53,800 nucleotides of DNA. Source: Clostridia bacterium. Its GTDB lineage: Bacteria; Bacillota; Clostridia; Christensenellales; CAG-917. Made by a program: the position numbers and the translations under genes. Location: contig JAKSOR010000004.1 of NCBI GenBank assembly GCA_024405515.1, forward strand, positions 1 through 53,800, written 5' to 3'. Below the pieces are notes generated by a model. The model was not told the DNA's origin, did not search any database, and was given only the letters and a program-made list of their open reading frames with translations. The first letter of the stretch is position 1. Each line of letters begins with the position of its first letter. Positions 23,888 through 32,002 of this stretch are shown in pieces.

Positions 23888-25375
23888 TCAGAGTTTAACC
23901 TGAATTTCAAGAGTCAGATAAATAAAATCAAAGCCGCCTTTTTTCTTCCTGGCTGTTTCTTTAAAACCGAGTTTTTCAAGATTTTTAAGGGACGGAATAT
24001 TGTCAAACTGAACAACTGCGCAAAGAACACATGGTGCCATGGTTTTACTAACAAAATTAATCACATACTGGCAAAGGTAATTCGAAAGTCCTTTTTTCTG
24101 ATGATACGGGCATGTCATGATTCCGCTGAATTCAAAGTATTTTATGTCTCTTTCATCCCCGCAGATATTTTTAAGTTCCAGCCCGTACGCCTCATCTTCA
24201 TCCGCGCAGCATGTGCACACGAGGTGATTTTTATAAAAGAGACCGAACATATGGCCGTTTTCAAGAACGCCCTCGAGTTCGTCATCAGTAAAATTCATGA
24301 ACCATTTTTTATCACTGAGTTTGGAAATTCCGCACTTATAAAATGACATTGCCCTGTTAAAATCCTGACTTGCTAATTCCCTGAGTTCATAATCCTCAAA
24401 ACCTGCTGTCTTAATTTCGTCCGTGAGCCAGCTGCTTTCAGAAATATTTGAGATATTTACGGAAGGATTGAAGAAAGGATCATCGTCAAAACAAGGAACC
24501 GGCATTCTCTCCTGGGCATCATTATGGATAAGGACATATTTATCAATTAAAAATGCAGGATTATAGCTGAGTTTTGATTTCCTAAGTCCCTCAATTCCCA
24601 TATCTTCCTGTCGGTTTATATACCTGCATCCTGAAAAATGTCTTACGGCAAATTCATGTGAAAGGAACGAATAGATACCCTCAAATGACGTATCTGCCTT
24701 CTCTACGGTAACCACCGCATTGCCGGATGCCATTATCTCACCGATGGTAAAGCCTGCAAGTTTTCCGTCTATTCTTAAGACATCGCATATGGTGTTCCCT
24801 TTAAGAGATGCCTCAGCCTCGCGTACTATAATCCCGGACTCTTCCTCAGCACTTATTTTCTGATATTCAGTATCAAAGACCTTCCCTTCAAGCCAGGCTT
24901 TTTCAAATTTTAAAATGTCCTCCCTGTCACTTTCAGAGAACGGTCTCATCTCAAAACTGTATAAAGATCTGAACTTTTTTATGTGGTTTCTCTTGCCTGA
25001 ATATTTGCTCCCTTCCTGCCTTATAAAATCTCCGGCATCGTATATATATTCAGACCAGTCTCTTTTTGTAAAAATCTGGAACCTGTCAGAAAGAAGATCC
25101 GCCTTATCCTTTGTAAAAGATGTGAAAGTGCAGTCTTCAGGGAGCCTGCTTAATGCCTCTAAAAAGCTCACACTTCCTTTTGTTAAAGGCGGCCAGTATC
25201 TTAATTTGTCTCCGAAAAATGCCCTGATAAAAAGGCAGTCATCCTCTTCCGCATATTCGGTATCAAACCATATAAGATACCCGTAATATGAAAAATCACT
25301 GCCTGCGTATCCTGAATCTTTCAGGTATGCTGACAGCAATTCTATGTTTTCTTCTGTAAATGGTTTAAAATTCAT
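23888..25375 (-). CDS. DUF2156 / GNAT acetyltransferase fusion protein
   Basis: This 495-residue protein joins two acyltransferase-fold parts. Residues 1-285 match the DUF2156 (phosphatidylglycerol lysyltransferase C-terminal-like) family, with Y-I-Y-D-A-x-D-F and the S-G-K-R-N-H-I-K-K-F motif near residue 130 and the R-Q-E-D-M-G-I-E-G-L-R-K-S-K block near 265. Residues about 310-490 read as a GNAT domain, with a beta4-like F-S-G-I-M-T-C-P-Y-H-Q-K-K-G-L-S acetyl-CoA segment and N-I-P-S-L-K-N-L-E-K-L-G-F near the end. There are no membrane helices, so it is cytoplasmic, unlike MprF. The start overlaps the stop of the upstream gene by one base (TAATG). The substrate is unknown. Confidence 0.82.
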   Translation of the reverse strand: MNFKPFTEENIELLSAYLKDSGYAGSDFSYYGYLIWFDTEYAEEDDCLFIRAFFGDKLRYWPPLTKGSVSFLEALSRLPEDCTFTSFTKDKADLLSDRFQIFTKRDWSEYIYDAGDFIRQEGSKYSGKRNHIKKFRSLYSFEMRPFSESDREDILKFEKAWLEGKVFDTEYQKISAEEESGIIVREAEASLKGNTICDVLRIDGKLAGFTIGEIMASGNAVVTVEKADTSFEGIYSFLSHEFAVRHFSGCRYINRQEDMGIEGLRKSKLSYNPAFLIDKYVLIHNDAQERMPVPCFDDDPFFNPSVNISNISESSWLTDEIKTAGFEDYELRELASQDFNRAMSFYKCGISKLSDKKWFMNFTDDELEGVLENGHMFGLFYKNHLVCTCCADEDEAYGLELKNICGDERDIKYFEFSGIMTCPYHQKKGLSNYLCQYVINFVSKTMAPCVLCAVVQFDNIPSLKNLEKLGFKETARKKKGGFDFIYLTLEIQVKL

Positions 25376-25845
25376 TATTTGTTCTTTTTCTTTTTAGGTT
25401 CGAATGTCTCAACAGCAAGAGACGGATTCTTCTCCTTTAAAAGTTTAAGAAATTCTTCTTCCCTGCCTTTTTTAAGATTCATCCTGAATGCCATAGGTGG
25501 CTGGGATGGTTTGAAAGCACGGATAATAAGATAGATATCATTTGTTTCGGAATTCTGTTTGATACCGATGATATCCTCATATCTTATTTTATCGACAAAG
25601 AATGCAAGACAGGAATAAAGATCCTTTTCTCTGAACTTGTAAAAGCTGTTTAATACCATCAGAAGTGCAAAGACTGTGATAAGAACTGCAGCTACCATTG
25701 AGACAATGGCAACAGCCGGTGTGGCGGTAATATATTCCTTGCCGACAAGAAGTGCAATATCCACTCCGATAATTGCAACGGATGCTGCTGCAATCAAAGA
25801 AATAAGCACTGTTTTTACTGTTCCGAAAAATTGTCTGAATTTCAT
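25375..25845 (-). CDS. Small membrane protein with a cytoplasmic PH-like tail, unknown function
   Basis: I do not recognise this 156-residue protein. Two hydrophobic segments (about residues 12-34 and 43-66) form a membrane hairpin. The rest (70-145) is a soluble beta-rich stretch with R-Y-E-D-I-I-G-I-K-Q and A-F-R-M-N-L-K-K-G-R-E-E-E-F-L-K-L-L, which recalls the bacterial PH/YdbT-type fold. The tail ends in a run of lysines. It is translationally coupled on both sides by TAATG overlaps. Confidence 0.75.
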   Translation of the reverse strand: MKFRQFFGTVKTVLISLIAAASVAIIGVDIALLVGKEYITATPAVAIVSMVAAVLITVFALLMVLNSFYKFREKDLYSCLAFFVDKIRYEDIIGIKQNSETNDIYLIIRAFKPSQPPMAFRMNLKKGREEEFLKLLKEKNPSLAVETFEPKKKKNK

Positions 25846-26795
25846 TATTCTATACCCTGATTATGTTTTCTGTATCCGTATTCGGTTGTATCAATAACCG
25901 TGTTCGAATCGATGTAAAAATTCATTCCGTTCATCTTGTAATATCCGACAAGTTCAATAGCTCTTATCATGATGTAATAGACAGGCGGCATAACAATTGA
26001 AAGCAGTCCGAATGTCGGAAAAGCAAATACAACCGCACAGATATAAACAAGTGAGAATGTTATGATGTATGCCTTAAACAGGCACTTTATGTTTGCTTTT
26101 ACGCTTGATAAACTCCTGAAAAAGTTAGTATAAACATTTTCGTCAGGATAGTAAATCATCCTCGGAAGCCACCCTGCAAAAAGCACAGCTCTCGATGCAA
26201 CATAAAGGATTGCGATTAAAAGAGCCAGCGTAAATGCCCATATACCTATCTTCGGGAAAACACCGAAAACAAAGCATGCCTCAATAACAAGGAATACAAT
26301 ATCAAGCGGGAAAGATATAGACAATCTTGCAAGTGAAAACCTTACTGATTTTTTTGCATTCATTGCCATATTTGATGCAAACCCGAAGCTCATATTTGAT
26401 GCCATCTTGTTATTAAGCATATCTGCAACCGGATAGAAAGAAAGCCCTATAAGGAAGCAGTAAAGAGCATAAAGGAATACTCCGGAGAAAGCAACCCCTA
26501 CCATCGTTCCTGCATTGGCAGAAGCGGCTGTAAACACACCTGAGATTTCACTTATAAAATCTCTTAATGCATGCATCGCCGGAAGACCTTCGTAAACAAA
26601 ATCATTCCATGTACCGCTTATTGCCGACACGTAATCAAGAACGTCTGTTGTTGCTGCAAAAGAATTCCAGCAAGGTATCAGAAGCGCACACCCTATACCG
26701 AATGTGATAGCAAGAGATATAAAGTTCCAGACAAGAATTTTCAGTGTCTGGCCCATATTTGTGAAAAGTAGTTCAACAGCGTGCTTGAATTCCAT
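25845..26795 (-). CDS. Polytopic membrane protein of unknown function, coupled to valS
   Basis: This 316-residue protein has about six membrane segments (near residues 20-42, 103-125, 160-180, 184-208, 238-260 and 262-284). A polar region at 45-95 between the first two probably faces outward. The short charged ends suggest both termini are cytoplasmic. It resembles the loose group of DUF4013/DUF975-like glycerophosphoryl-type membrane proteins in shape only. The start ATG overlaps the valS stop by one base, so its expression depends on valS translation. Confidence 0.78.
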   Translation of the reverse strand: MEFKHAVELLFTNMGQTLKILVWNFISLAITFGIGCALLIPCWNSFAATTDVLDYVSAISGTWNDFVYEGLPAMHALRDFISEISGVFTAASANAGTMVGVAFSGVFLYALYCFLIGLSFYPVADMLNNKMASNMSFGFASNMAMNAKKSVRFSLARLSISFPLDIVFLVIEACFVFGVFPKIGIWAFTLALLIAILYVASRAVLFAGWLPRMIYYPDENVYTNFFRSLSSVKANIKCLFKAYIITFSLVYICAVVFAFPTFGLLSIVMPPVYYIMIRAIELVGYYKMNGMNFYIDSNTVIDTTEYGYRKHNQGIE

Positions 26796-29413
26796 TATTC
26801 GAACATTTTAAGCTTATCCTGAAGCTTGATGAGTTTTTCTTTTGCTGCAGCGAGTTTCTCTTTTTCACCATCAACAAGTTTCTGAGGTGCTTTTGCTACG
26901 AATCCCTTATTTGCAAGAAGATTTTCCGTCTTTAAGATAACTGCCTCAGTCTGTGCAATTTCATCTTTGATTCTTGCAATTTCCTTATCTTTATCAATAA
27001 GGTCGCCTAAAGGAATATAAAGTTCTGCGCCTGCTGTGACAAGTGCTGATACCTGTTCTTGAATGGAATCCTTATTTTCGATAATCATTACATTGTTGAT
27101 TCCGCAGAGTTTTTCAAAGAAAGGAGTTACGGATTTAATATATGCCGGATCCTTTGCAATGATGTATGCGGAGATTCTCTTGGATGGCTGGAGATTCATT
27201 TCATTTCTCATATTACGTACTGCAATAACAATCTCCTGAAGTTCCTCAAAGTTCTTTGCTTCCTTTCTGAAGACAAGACGCTTGTTATATGACGGCCATT
27301 CCTGAATCATAAGCACACTGCCCTTCGGTGCAAACTTGGAATAGATTTCCTCAGTGATAAACGGAATAAACGGATGCAGAAGCTTTAAGATTTCAGTGAG
27401 AACGTAAACAAGCATTGCAATTGCATGCTGATGCTGTTTCTTATCTTCTGAATAAAGCTGCGGCTTTGAGATTTCAATGAACCAGTCACAGAATTCAGTC
27501 CAAACAAAATCATATAAAGTTGCTGCTGCAATTCCGATTTCATATTTATTAAGATTGATTGTGACTTCCTTGATTACATCATTGAGTCTTGTTAATATCC
27601 ACTTGTCATTTCCGTTAAGTCTTGACGGGAACTCGAGGCTGTCATCATCTTTTATGTTCATGATAACAAATCTTGATGCATTCCAGAGTTTGTTTACGAA
27701 GTTTCTGCAGCTCTCAATCTTTCCTTCCGAGAAACGTGTGTCACTTCCAGGAGCAATACCCTGTGCAAGTGAGAAACGGAGAGCATCTGCGCCGTATTTA
27801 TCGATAATCTCAAGAGGATCAACGCCGTTTCCTAATGATTTGGACATCTTTCTTCCCTGTGAGTCTCTTACGATACCGTGAATGAGGACCTGTGAGAACG
27901 GTGGCTCTTCCATGAACTCAATTCCGCTGAACATCATTCTTGCTACCCAGAAGAAAATAATATCGTATGCTGTTACAAGAACGTTTGTAGGATAGAAATA
28001 ACTTAAGTTCTTGTTTTTCTTCGGATAACCGAGTGTGCTGAACGGCCAGAGTGCTGATGAGAACCATGTATCAAGAACGTCTTCATCCTGATGCATCTTT
28101 CCGCCACACTTCGGACATGTATCCACCTTTGTCTTGGAAACTACCATCTCACCGCAGTCATCGCAGTAATATGCAGGAATTCTGTGTCCCCACCAGAGCT
28201 GACGTGAAATACACCAGTCTTTGATATTTTCCATCCAGTTGAAATATGTCTTTTCAAATCTCTGAGGAACAAATACTGTCTTTTTGCTCTTTACAGCCTT
28301 GATAGCAGGTTCAGCAAGAGGCTTCATCTTAACAAACCACTGTTTTGAAACAATTGCTTCAACTGTCTCATGGCAGCGGTAACATGTTCCTACGTTATGT
28401 GCATAAGGTTCAATCTTAACGAGAAGGCCGAGTTTATCAAGATCTTCGACAACAGCCTGTCTGCATGAGAGTCTGTCCATCCCCTTGTATTTGCCGGCAT
28501 TCTCGTTCATAAGGCCGTCTTCGCCTATACAGCTGATGACTTCAAGATTGTGTCTTAAACCGAGTTCAAAGTCGTTAGGGTCATGGGCCGGAGTGATTTT
28601 TACAGCACCGGTACCGAAACCGATTTCGCAGTAATCATCGCCTACTACAGGAATTACTCTGTCTGTTAACGGAAGCTGAACCATCTTTCCGATGAATCTG
28701 TTCATCTTCTCATCTTTCGGGTTAACAGCAACTGCTGTGTCTCCGAGCATTGTTTCAGGTCTTGTTGTTGCGATAACGATTGCATCATCCTCGCCGACTA
28801 CCGGATATTTATAATACCAGAGATTACTTGGCTGCTCTTCGTATTCGACTTCTGCATCTGATAAAGCTGTTCTGCAGTGAGGACACCAGTTGATAATTCT
28901 GTTTCCTCTGTAAATAAGACCTTTTTTGTAATATCTTACGAATGATTCAAGAACTGAATTAGAGCAGTTCTCATCCATTGTGAATGCTTCTTTTGACCAG
29001 TCACAGCTTGTGCCTAATCTCTTTAACTGTTCAACTATTCTTCCGCCGTACTGTTTTTTCCAGTCCCATGCTCTTACTAAGAATTCATCACGGCCGATAT
29101 CCTCTTTCTTAAGTCCTTCGGCTTTTAATTTGTCGACAATTTTGACCTCTGTTGCAATTGATGCATGGTCTGTTCCAGGGACCCATAAAGTCTCAAAGCC
29201 GCTCATTCTCTTGAAACGGATGATGATATCCTGAAGAGTATTATTGAGAGCATGACCCATATGAAGCTGTCCCGTAATATTCGGAGGCGGCATAACAATT
29301 GTGAAAGGTTCTTTGTCCGGATTCGGATGAGCCTCAAAATATTTGCCTTTAATCCACATGTTGTAGATTTTCTGTTCAAACTCTGGATTATAAGTTTTTT
29401 CCATATTGTCCAT
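26795..29413 (-). CDS. valS: Valyl-tRNA synthetase
   Basis: This enzyme charges tRNA-Val in the cytoplasm and has the normal 872-residue length. The HIGH-type motif GQLHMGHALN is at residues 48-57 after PPPNITG, and KMSKSLGNG lies near residue 530. Zinc-type Cys pairs are seen in CPHC near 180 and in CDDC/CPKC near 420. The editing CP1 domain carries TTRPETMLGDTAVAV, and a C-terminal coiled coil (residues about 800-872) ends the protein. An AGGAG lies ten bases before the ATG. No T-box fits in the 37 bp before it, so control must come from the pgsA-like promoter. Confidence 0.97.
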   Translation of the reverse strand: MDNMEKTYNPEFEQKIYNMWIKGKYFEAHPNPDKEPFTIVMPPPNITGQLHMGHALNNTLQDIIIRFKRMSGFETLWVPGTDHASIATEVKIVDKLKAEGLKKEDIGRDEFLVRAWDWKKQYGGRIVEQLKRLGTSCDWSKEAFTMDENCSNSVLESFVRYYKKGLIYRGNRIINWCPHCRTALSDAEVEYEEQPSNLWYYKYPVVGEDDAIVIATTRPETMLGDTAVAVNPKDEKMNRFIGKMVQLPLTDRVIPVVGDDYCEIGFGTGAVKITPAHDPNDFELGLRHNLEVISCIGEDGLMNENAGKYKGMDRLSCRQAVVEDLDKLGLLVKIEPYAHNVGTCYRCHETVEAIVSKQWFVKMKPLAEPAIKAVKSKKTVFVPQRFEKTYFNWMENIKDWCISRQLWWGHRIPAYYCDDCGEMVVSKTKVDTCPKCGGKMHQDEDVLDTWFSSALWPFSTLGYPKKNKNLSYFYPTNVLVTAYDIIFFWVARMMFSGIEFMEEPPFSQVLIHGIVRDSQGRKMSKSLGNGVDPLEIIDKYGADALRFSLAQGIAPGSDTRFSEGKIESCRNFVNKLWNASRFVIMNIKDDDSLEFPSRLNGNDKWILTRLNDVIKEVTINLNKYEIGIAAATLYDFVWTEFCDWFIEISKPQLYSEDKKQHQHAIAMLVYVLTEILKLLHPFIPFITEEIYSKFAPKGSVLMIQEWPSYNKRLVFRKEAKNFEELQEIVIAVRNMRNEMNLQPSKRISAYIIAKDPAYIKSVTPFFEKLCGINNVMIIENKDSIQEQVSALVTAGAELYIPLGDLIDKDKEIARIKDEIAQTEAVILKTENLLANKGFVAKAPQKLVDGEKEKLAAAKEKLIKLQDKLKMFE

Positions 29414-29450
29414 AATATATTTACTCCTAAGCGCCTAATGCGTTATGAAA

Positions 29451-30212
29451 TTAGTCTTTGTTTTCTTCAGCCTGAACGTTGAGTTCAAGTTCTTTGCCTT
29501 CGGCAACATTCTGCTGATCCTGCATTTTTACTGCTTCTGATGTTGCAGCTTCCATCTTGCCTTCTTTTACGAGTTTAACTGCCCTGAAAGTCTGTTTAGC
29601 ATAACTTATTGCAGCTGCATAGTTCATTACAATACCCCATGCAAGGATACCCCAGTCTGCATAACCGACATACTGATGGAAGAATCCGAGAATTACACCG
29701 ATAGATACTGTGAATGATGAGACTTTACCGAGCCAGTTTGCTTTAACTGTTGCACCTTTTCTCATTACGATAATGGCAATGATTATCTGAATAAGTTCCT
29801 TTGTTACAATGGCAATAACAAATCCGTAGTGAACGAACCAAGGGCTTGTGACCGTAACACCAGGTATAAATGACTGTCCGACCATATTCTGGCCAAGAGG
29901 TGTGAGACCGGTACAGAGTGAGAGACAGAAGAGTACTGATACGTGCATAAGTTTGTCTGCTACAGGATCAAGTGCCATACCTATACCGCTCTGCATATTG
30001 AATCTTCTTGCAATCCATCCGTCCAGGATATCTGAACCTGATGCAAAAAGGAATACTCCGAATGCCCAGTAGAAAAGTGTGATATCATCCCTGACTCCGC
30101 CAAGTCCCATAAGAACGCAGAATGCAGGAACGCATAAAATACGGAAGTATGTGATGATGTTAGGAATTGTGAATAATTCTTTTGAATCGAGCTGTCCGAT
30201 TTTAATTGCCAT
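29451..30212 (-). CDS. CDP-alcohol phosphatidyltransferase (PgsA-like)
   Basis: This integral membrane enzyme moves a phosphatidyl group from CDP-diacylglycerol to an alcohol, probably glycerol 3-phosphate. The complete family motif D-x2-D-G-x2-A-R-x8-G-x3-D-x3-D is present, beginning at the D of SDILDGWIARR. About five or six membrane helices are seen, and an acidic, Gln-rich tail of about 40 residues is extra. I chose the ATG at 30212 (253 residues), which has AGGAG eight bases upstream. The frame runs on to 30251 but without a ribosome site. valS follows after 37 bp with no terminator. Confidence 0.88.
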   Translation of the reverse strand: MAIKIGQLDSKELFTIPNIITYFRILCVPAFCVLMGLGGVRDDITLFYWAFGVFLFASGSDILDGWIARRFNMQSGIGMALDPVADKLMHVSVLFCLSLCTGLTPLGQNMVGQSFIPGVTVTSPWFVHYGFVIAIVTKELIQIIIAIIVMRKGATVKANWLGKVSSFTVSIGVILGFFHQYVGYADWGILAWGIVMNYAAAISYAKQTFRAVKLVKEGKMEAATSEAVKMQDQQNVAEGKELELNVQAEENKD

Positions 30213-30263
30213 AATGTTTCTCCTTATGTGCGTGCGCCTACCCGAGCGCATAATACAAAGATT

Positions 30264-30292
30264 AGTTTACCATAAATTATAAATAAAGTAAA
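30264..30292 (-). promoter_or_regulatory. Promoter of the pgsA-like/valS operon
   Basis: On the minus strand, TTTACT (30287-30292), a 17-nt spacer ending in TGG and TAAACT (30264-30269) form an extended -10 SigA promoter about 50 bases before the ATG. Confidence 0.6.
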
Positions 30293-30319
30293 ATTAAAAC
30301 TTGGGTATCTATACAAAAA

Positions 30320-30348
30320 TAAGAACCCGGAATCGGGTTCTTAAATAT
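30320..30348 (-). terminator. Terminator of the smpB-metY-metA-esterase unit
   Basis: A perfect hairpin of AAGAACCCG and CGGGTTCTT with a 4-nt loop is followed by a T-rich stretch on the minus strand, 15-40 bases after the esterase stop. Confidence 0.85.
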
Positions 30349-30362
30349 AAGATTTGGTTAGT

Positions 30363-31094
30363 TTACTTAATGACGTTATAAACTGTTTCTGCAATAAGTG
30401 CAGCACCTTTATCATTCGGGTGGATTTTATCCATATAATACATATTGCCTTCAGCTGCCTCAAATACAGGATAAAGATCAATAACTGTTGCACCTGTTGC
30501 TGCTGCGACTCTAATTACTCCGTTATGGATTTCGTTTTTGACTATATCATTTCTTAAAAGGGCTGCATCAGCTGTTCTTGGAGGGCACATGATATAAACC
30601 GTCGGATTAGATGGCAGGTTTTTATATGAATTAATCATTTCTATATATTCATTCACATATGTATCCTCATCAATCCAGTTCATAGGTTTTGTATCATTTG
30701 TTCCGAGCATGATAACTAAAATATCCGGATTGAAATCAAGGCTCTGCTGATATAATTTTTCATCTCTGTACGGCTTATTTCCTGTAGATAATAAGGTACG
30801 GTCTGAATAACCATAGTTATTTACGCAGTACTCATCGCCTAAAAGTTTATTAAGTACAACAGGATACTGATTATCGACCCAGCCTTTTACACCGTGTCCG
30901 TATGTGATACTGTCCCCTACGCATGCCACTTTAATCTGACCTTCTTTTGCAGGTCTTTCATAGTGCGCAAAAAGAAGAATTCCGTTTGCAAACATTGCCG
31001 GAACAACTATGCAGAAAAATACTGCAATAAACTCAACTATTCCGAGAATTATACCTATTAATGCTTTCTCTTTTTTAATGCTCATTTCTTTCAT
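30363..31094 (-). CDS. Membrane-anchored SGNH/GDSL hydrolase (esterase)
   Basis: This 243-residue esterase removes acyl groups, likely outside the membrane. A membrane segment at residues 12-42 anchors it. The catalytic blocks are clear: GDSITYGHG with Ser62 (block I), the Gly of block II near residue 95, GTND with Asn133 (block III), and D-K-I-H-P-N with Asp222 and His225 (block V). The ATG overlaps the metA stop as ATGA. Its link to methionine synthesis is not obvious; it may simply share the operon. The closest functional types are acetyl-xylan or sialate esterases, but the substrate cannot be told. Confidence 0.86.
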   Translation of the reverse strand: MKEMSIKKEKALIGIILGIVEFIAVFFCIVVPAMFANGILLFAHYERPAKEGQIKVACVGDSITYGHGVKGWVDNQYPVVLNKLLGDEYCVNNYGYSDRTLLSTGNKPYRDEKLYQQSLDFNPDILVIMLGTNDTKPMNWIDEDTYVNEYIEMINSYKNLPSNPTVYIMCPPRTADAALLRNDIVKNEIHNGVIRVAAATGATVIDLYPVFEAAEGNMYYMDKIHPNDKGAALIAETVYNVIK

Positions 31095-31993
31095 AATTCA
31101 AATGGTGTTACCTGGTATACATAGTAGTTCAGCCAGTTATAGAACAAAAGATTAGCTGTTGACTTCCATGACATATTGATATTATCCAAATCTCCGTTAA
31201 CGAAATAATTAACCGGTTCCTCAATATCTAGACCTTTGTTTTTATCTCTTAAATATTCCTTCTTTAATGTTTCCCTGTCATATTCACTGTGCCCGGTAAA
31301 GAAGAATGACTTATTATCGTGGGTTTTGCAGATGGCTATACCTGAGATATCAGACTCAGCGAGAATTATTATGTCCTTGCATTTTCTCACTGCATCCTCA
31401 TCCACTCTTGTATGACGTGAGTTAGGAATATAAAAAACATCATCCATTCCCTTTAAAAGCATGTCATGTTCAACTACTGTATGAACCGGGAAAATACCGA
31501 ACATCTTTTTAGGAAGAACTTCCTTACCGATACCGAACTTATGGTACAGTGCAGCCTGGGCTCCCCAGCATATATAAATAGTGGATGTAACATTCGTTTC
31601 AGCAAAATCCATTATTTCAGTAAGCTCTTTCCAGTACTTAACATCCTCAAATGGTATTGTTTCGACAGGAGCGCCTGTAACAATCATTCCGTCGAACTTA
31701 AGCTTTTTGACATCATCAATATCTTTGTAGAACCTGTTAAGATGATCCTCGGATGTATGAGTAGGAGCATAGGATGCCGTTTTGATAAATGTGATATTTA
31801 CCTGCAAAGGAGAATTGCCGAGCAGTCTTAAGAGCTGAGTCTCGGTTTCTTCTTTGGTAGGCATAAGATTGAGGATTGCTATCTCTATAGGACGGATGTC
31901 CTGGTTAGCAGCCCTTGTCTTATCCATTATGAATATTTTTTCATTTGTCAGATTTGCATAAGCCGGCAAATCTTTCGGAATAATAATTGGCAT
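31091..31993 (-). CDS. metA: Homoserine O-acetyltransferase (MetA type)
   Basis: MetA activates the homoserine hydroxyl with an acyl-CoA, the first committed step to methionine. The 300-residue length is typical. The nucleophile Cys142 lies in ICWGAQAALY and the catalytic Glu/His pair is expected near 235-237 (HSEYD region). Residue 111 is Glu (TGAPVE). In the Bacillus cereus enzyme, Glu111 is reported to select acetyl-CoA, while Gly in Escherichia coli selects succinyl-CoA. I therefore predict acetyltransferase activity, which fits the MetY gene 9 bp upstream. Confidence 0.93.
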   Translation of the reverse strand: MPIIIPKDLPAYANLTNEKIFIMDKTRAANQDIRPIEIAILNLMPTKEETETQLLRLLGNSPLQVNITFIKTASYAPTHTSEDHLNRFYKDIDDVKKLKFDGMIVTGAPVETIPFEDVKYWKELTEIMDFAETNVTSTIYICWGAQAALYHKFGIGKEVLPKKMFGIFPVHTVVEHDMLLKGMDDVFYIPNSRHTRVDEDAVRKCKDIIILAESDISGIAICKTHDNKSFFFTGHSEYDRETLKKEYLRDKNKGLDIEEPVNYFVNGDLDNINMSWKSTANLLFYNWLNYYVYQVTPFEL

Positions 31994-32002
31994 GTTGTTT
32001 CC

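Noticed and set aside
23879-24346. Plus-strand open frame of 155 codons
   Set aside because: It is opposite the C-terminal half of the DUF2156/GNAT gene, where codon pattern supports the minus strand.
29414-29450. T-box or other leader before valS
   Set aside because: Only 37 bp lie between the pgsA-like gene and valS. No specifier loop or T-box sequence (TGGNACC-type) is present here or in the pgsA-like leader.
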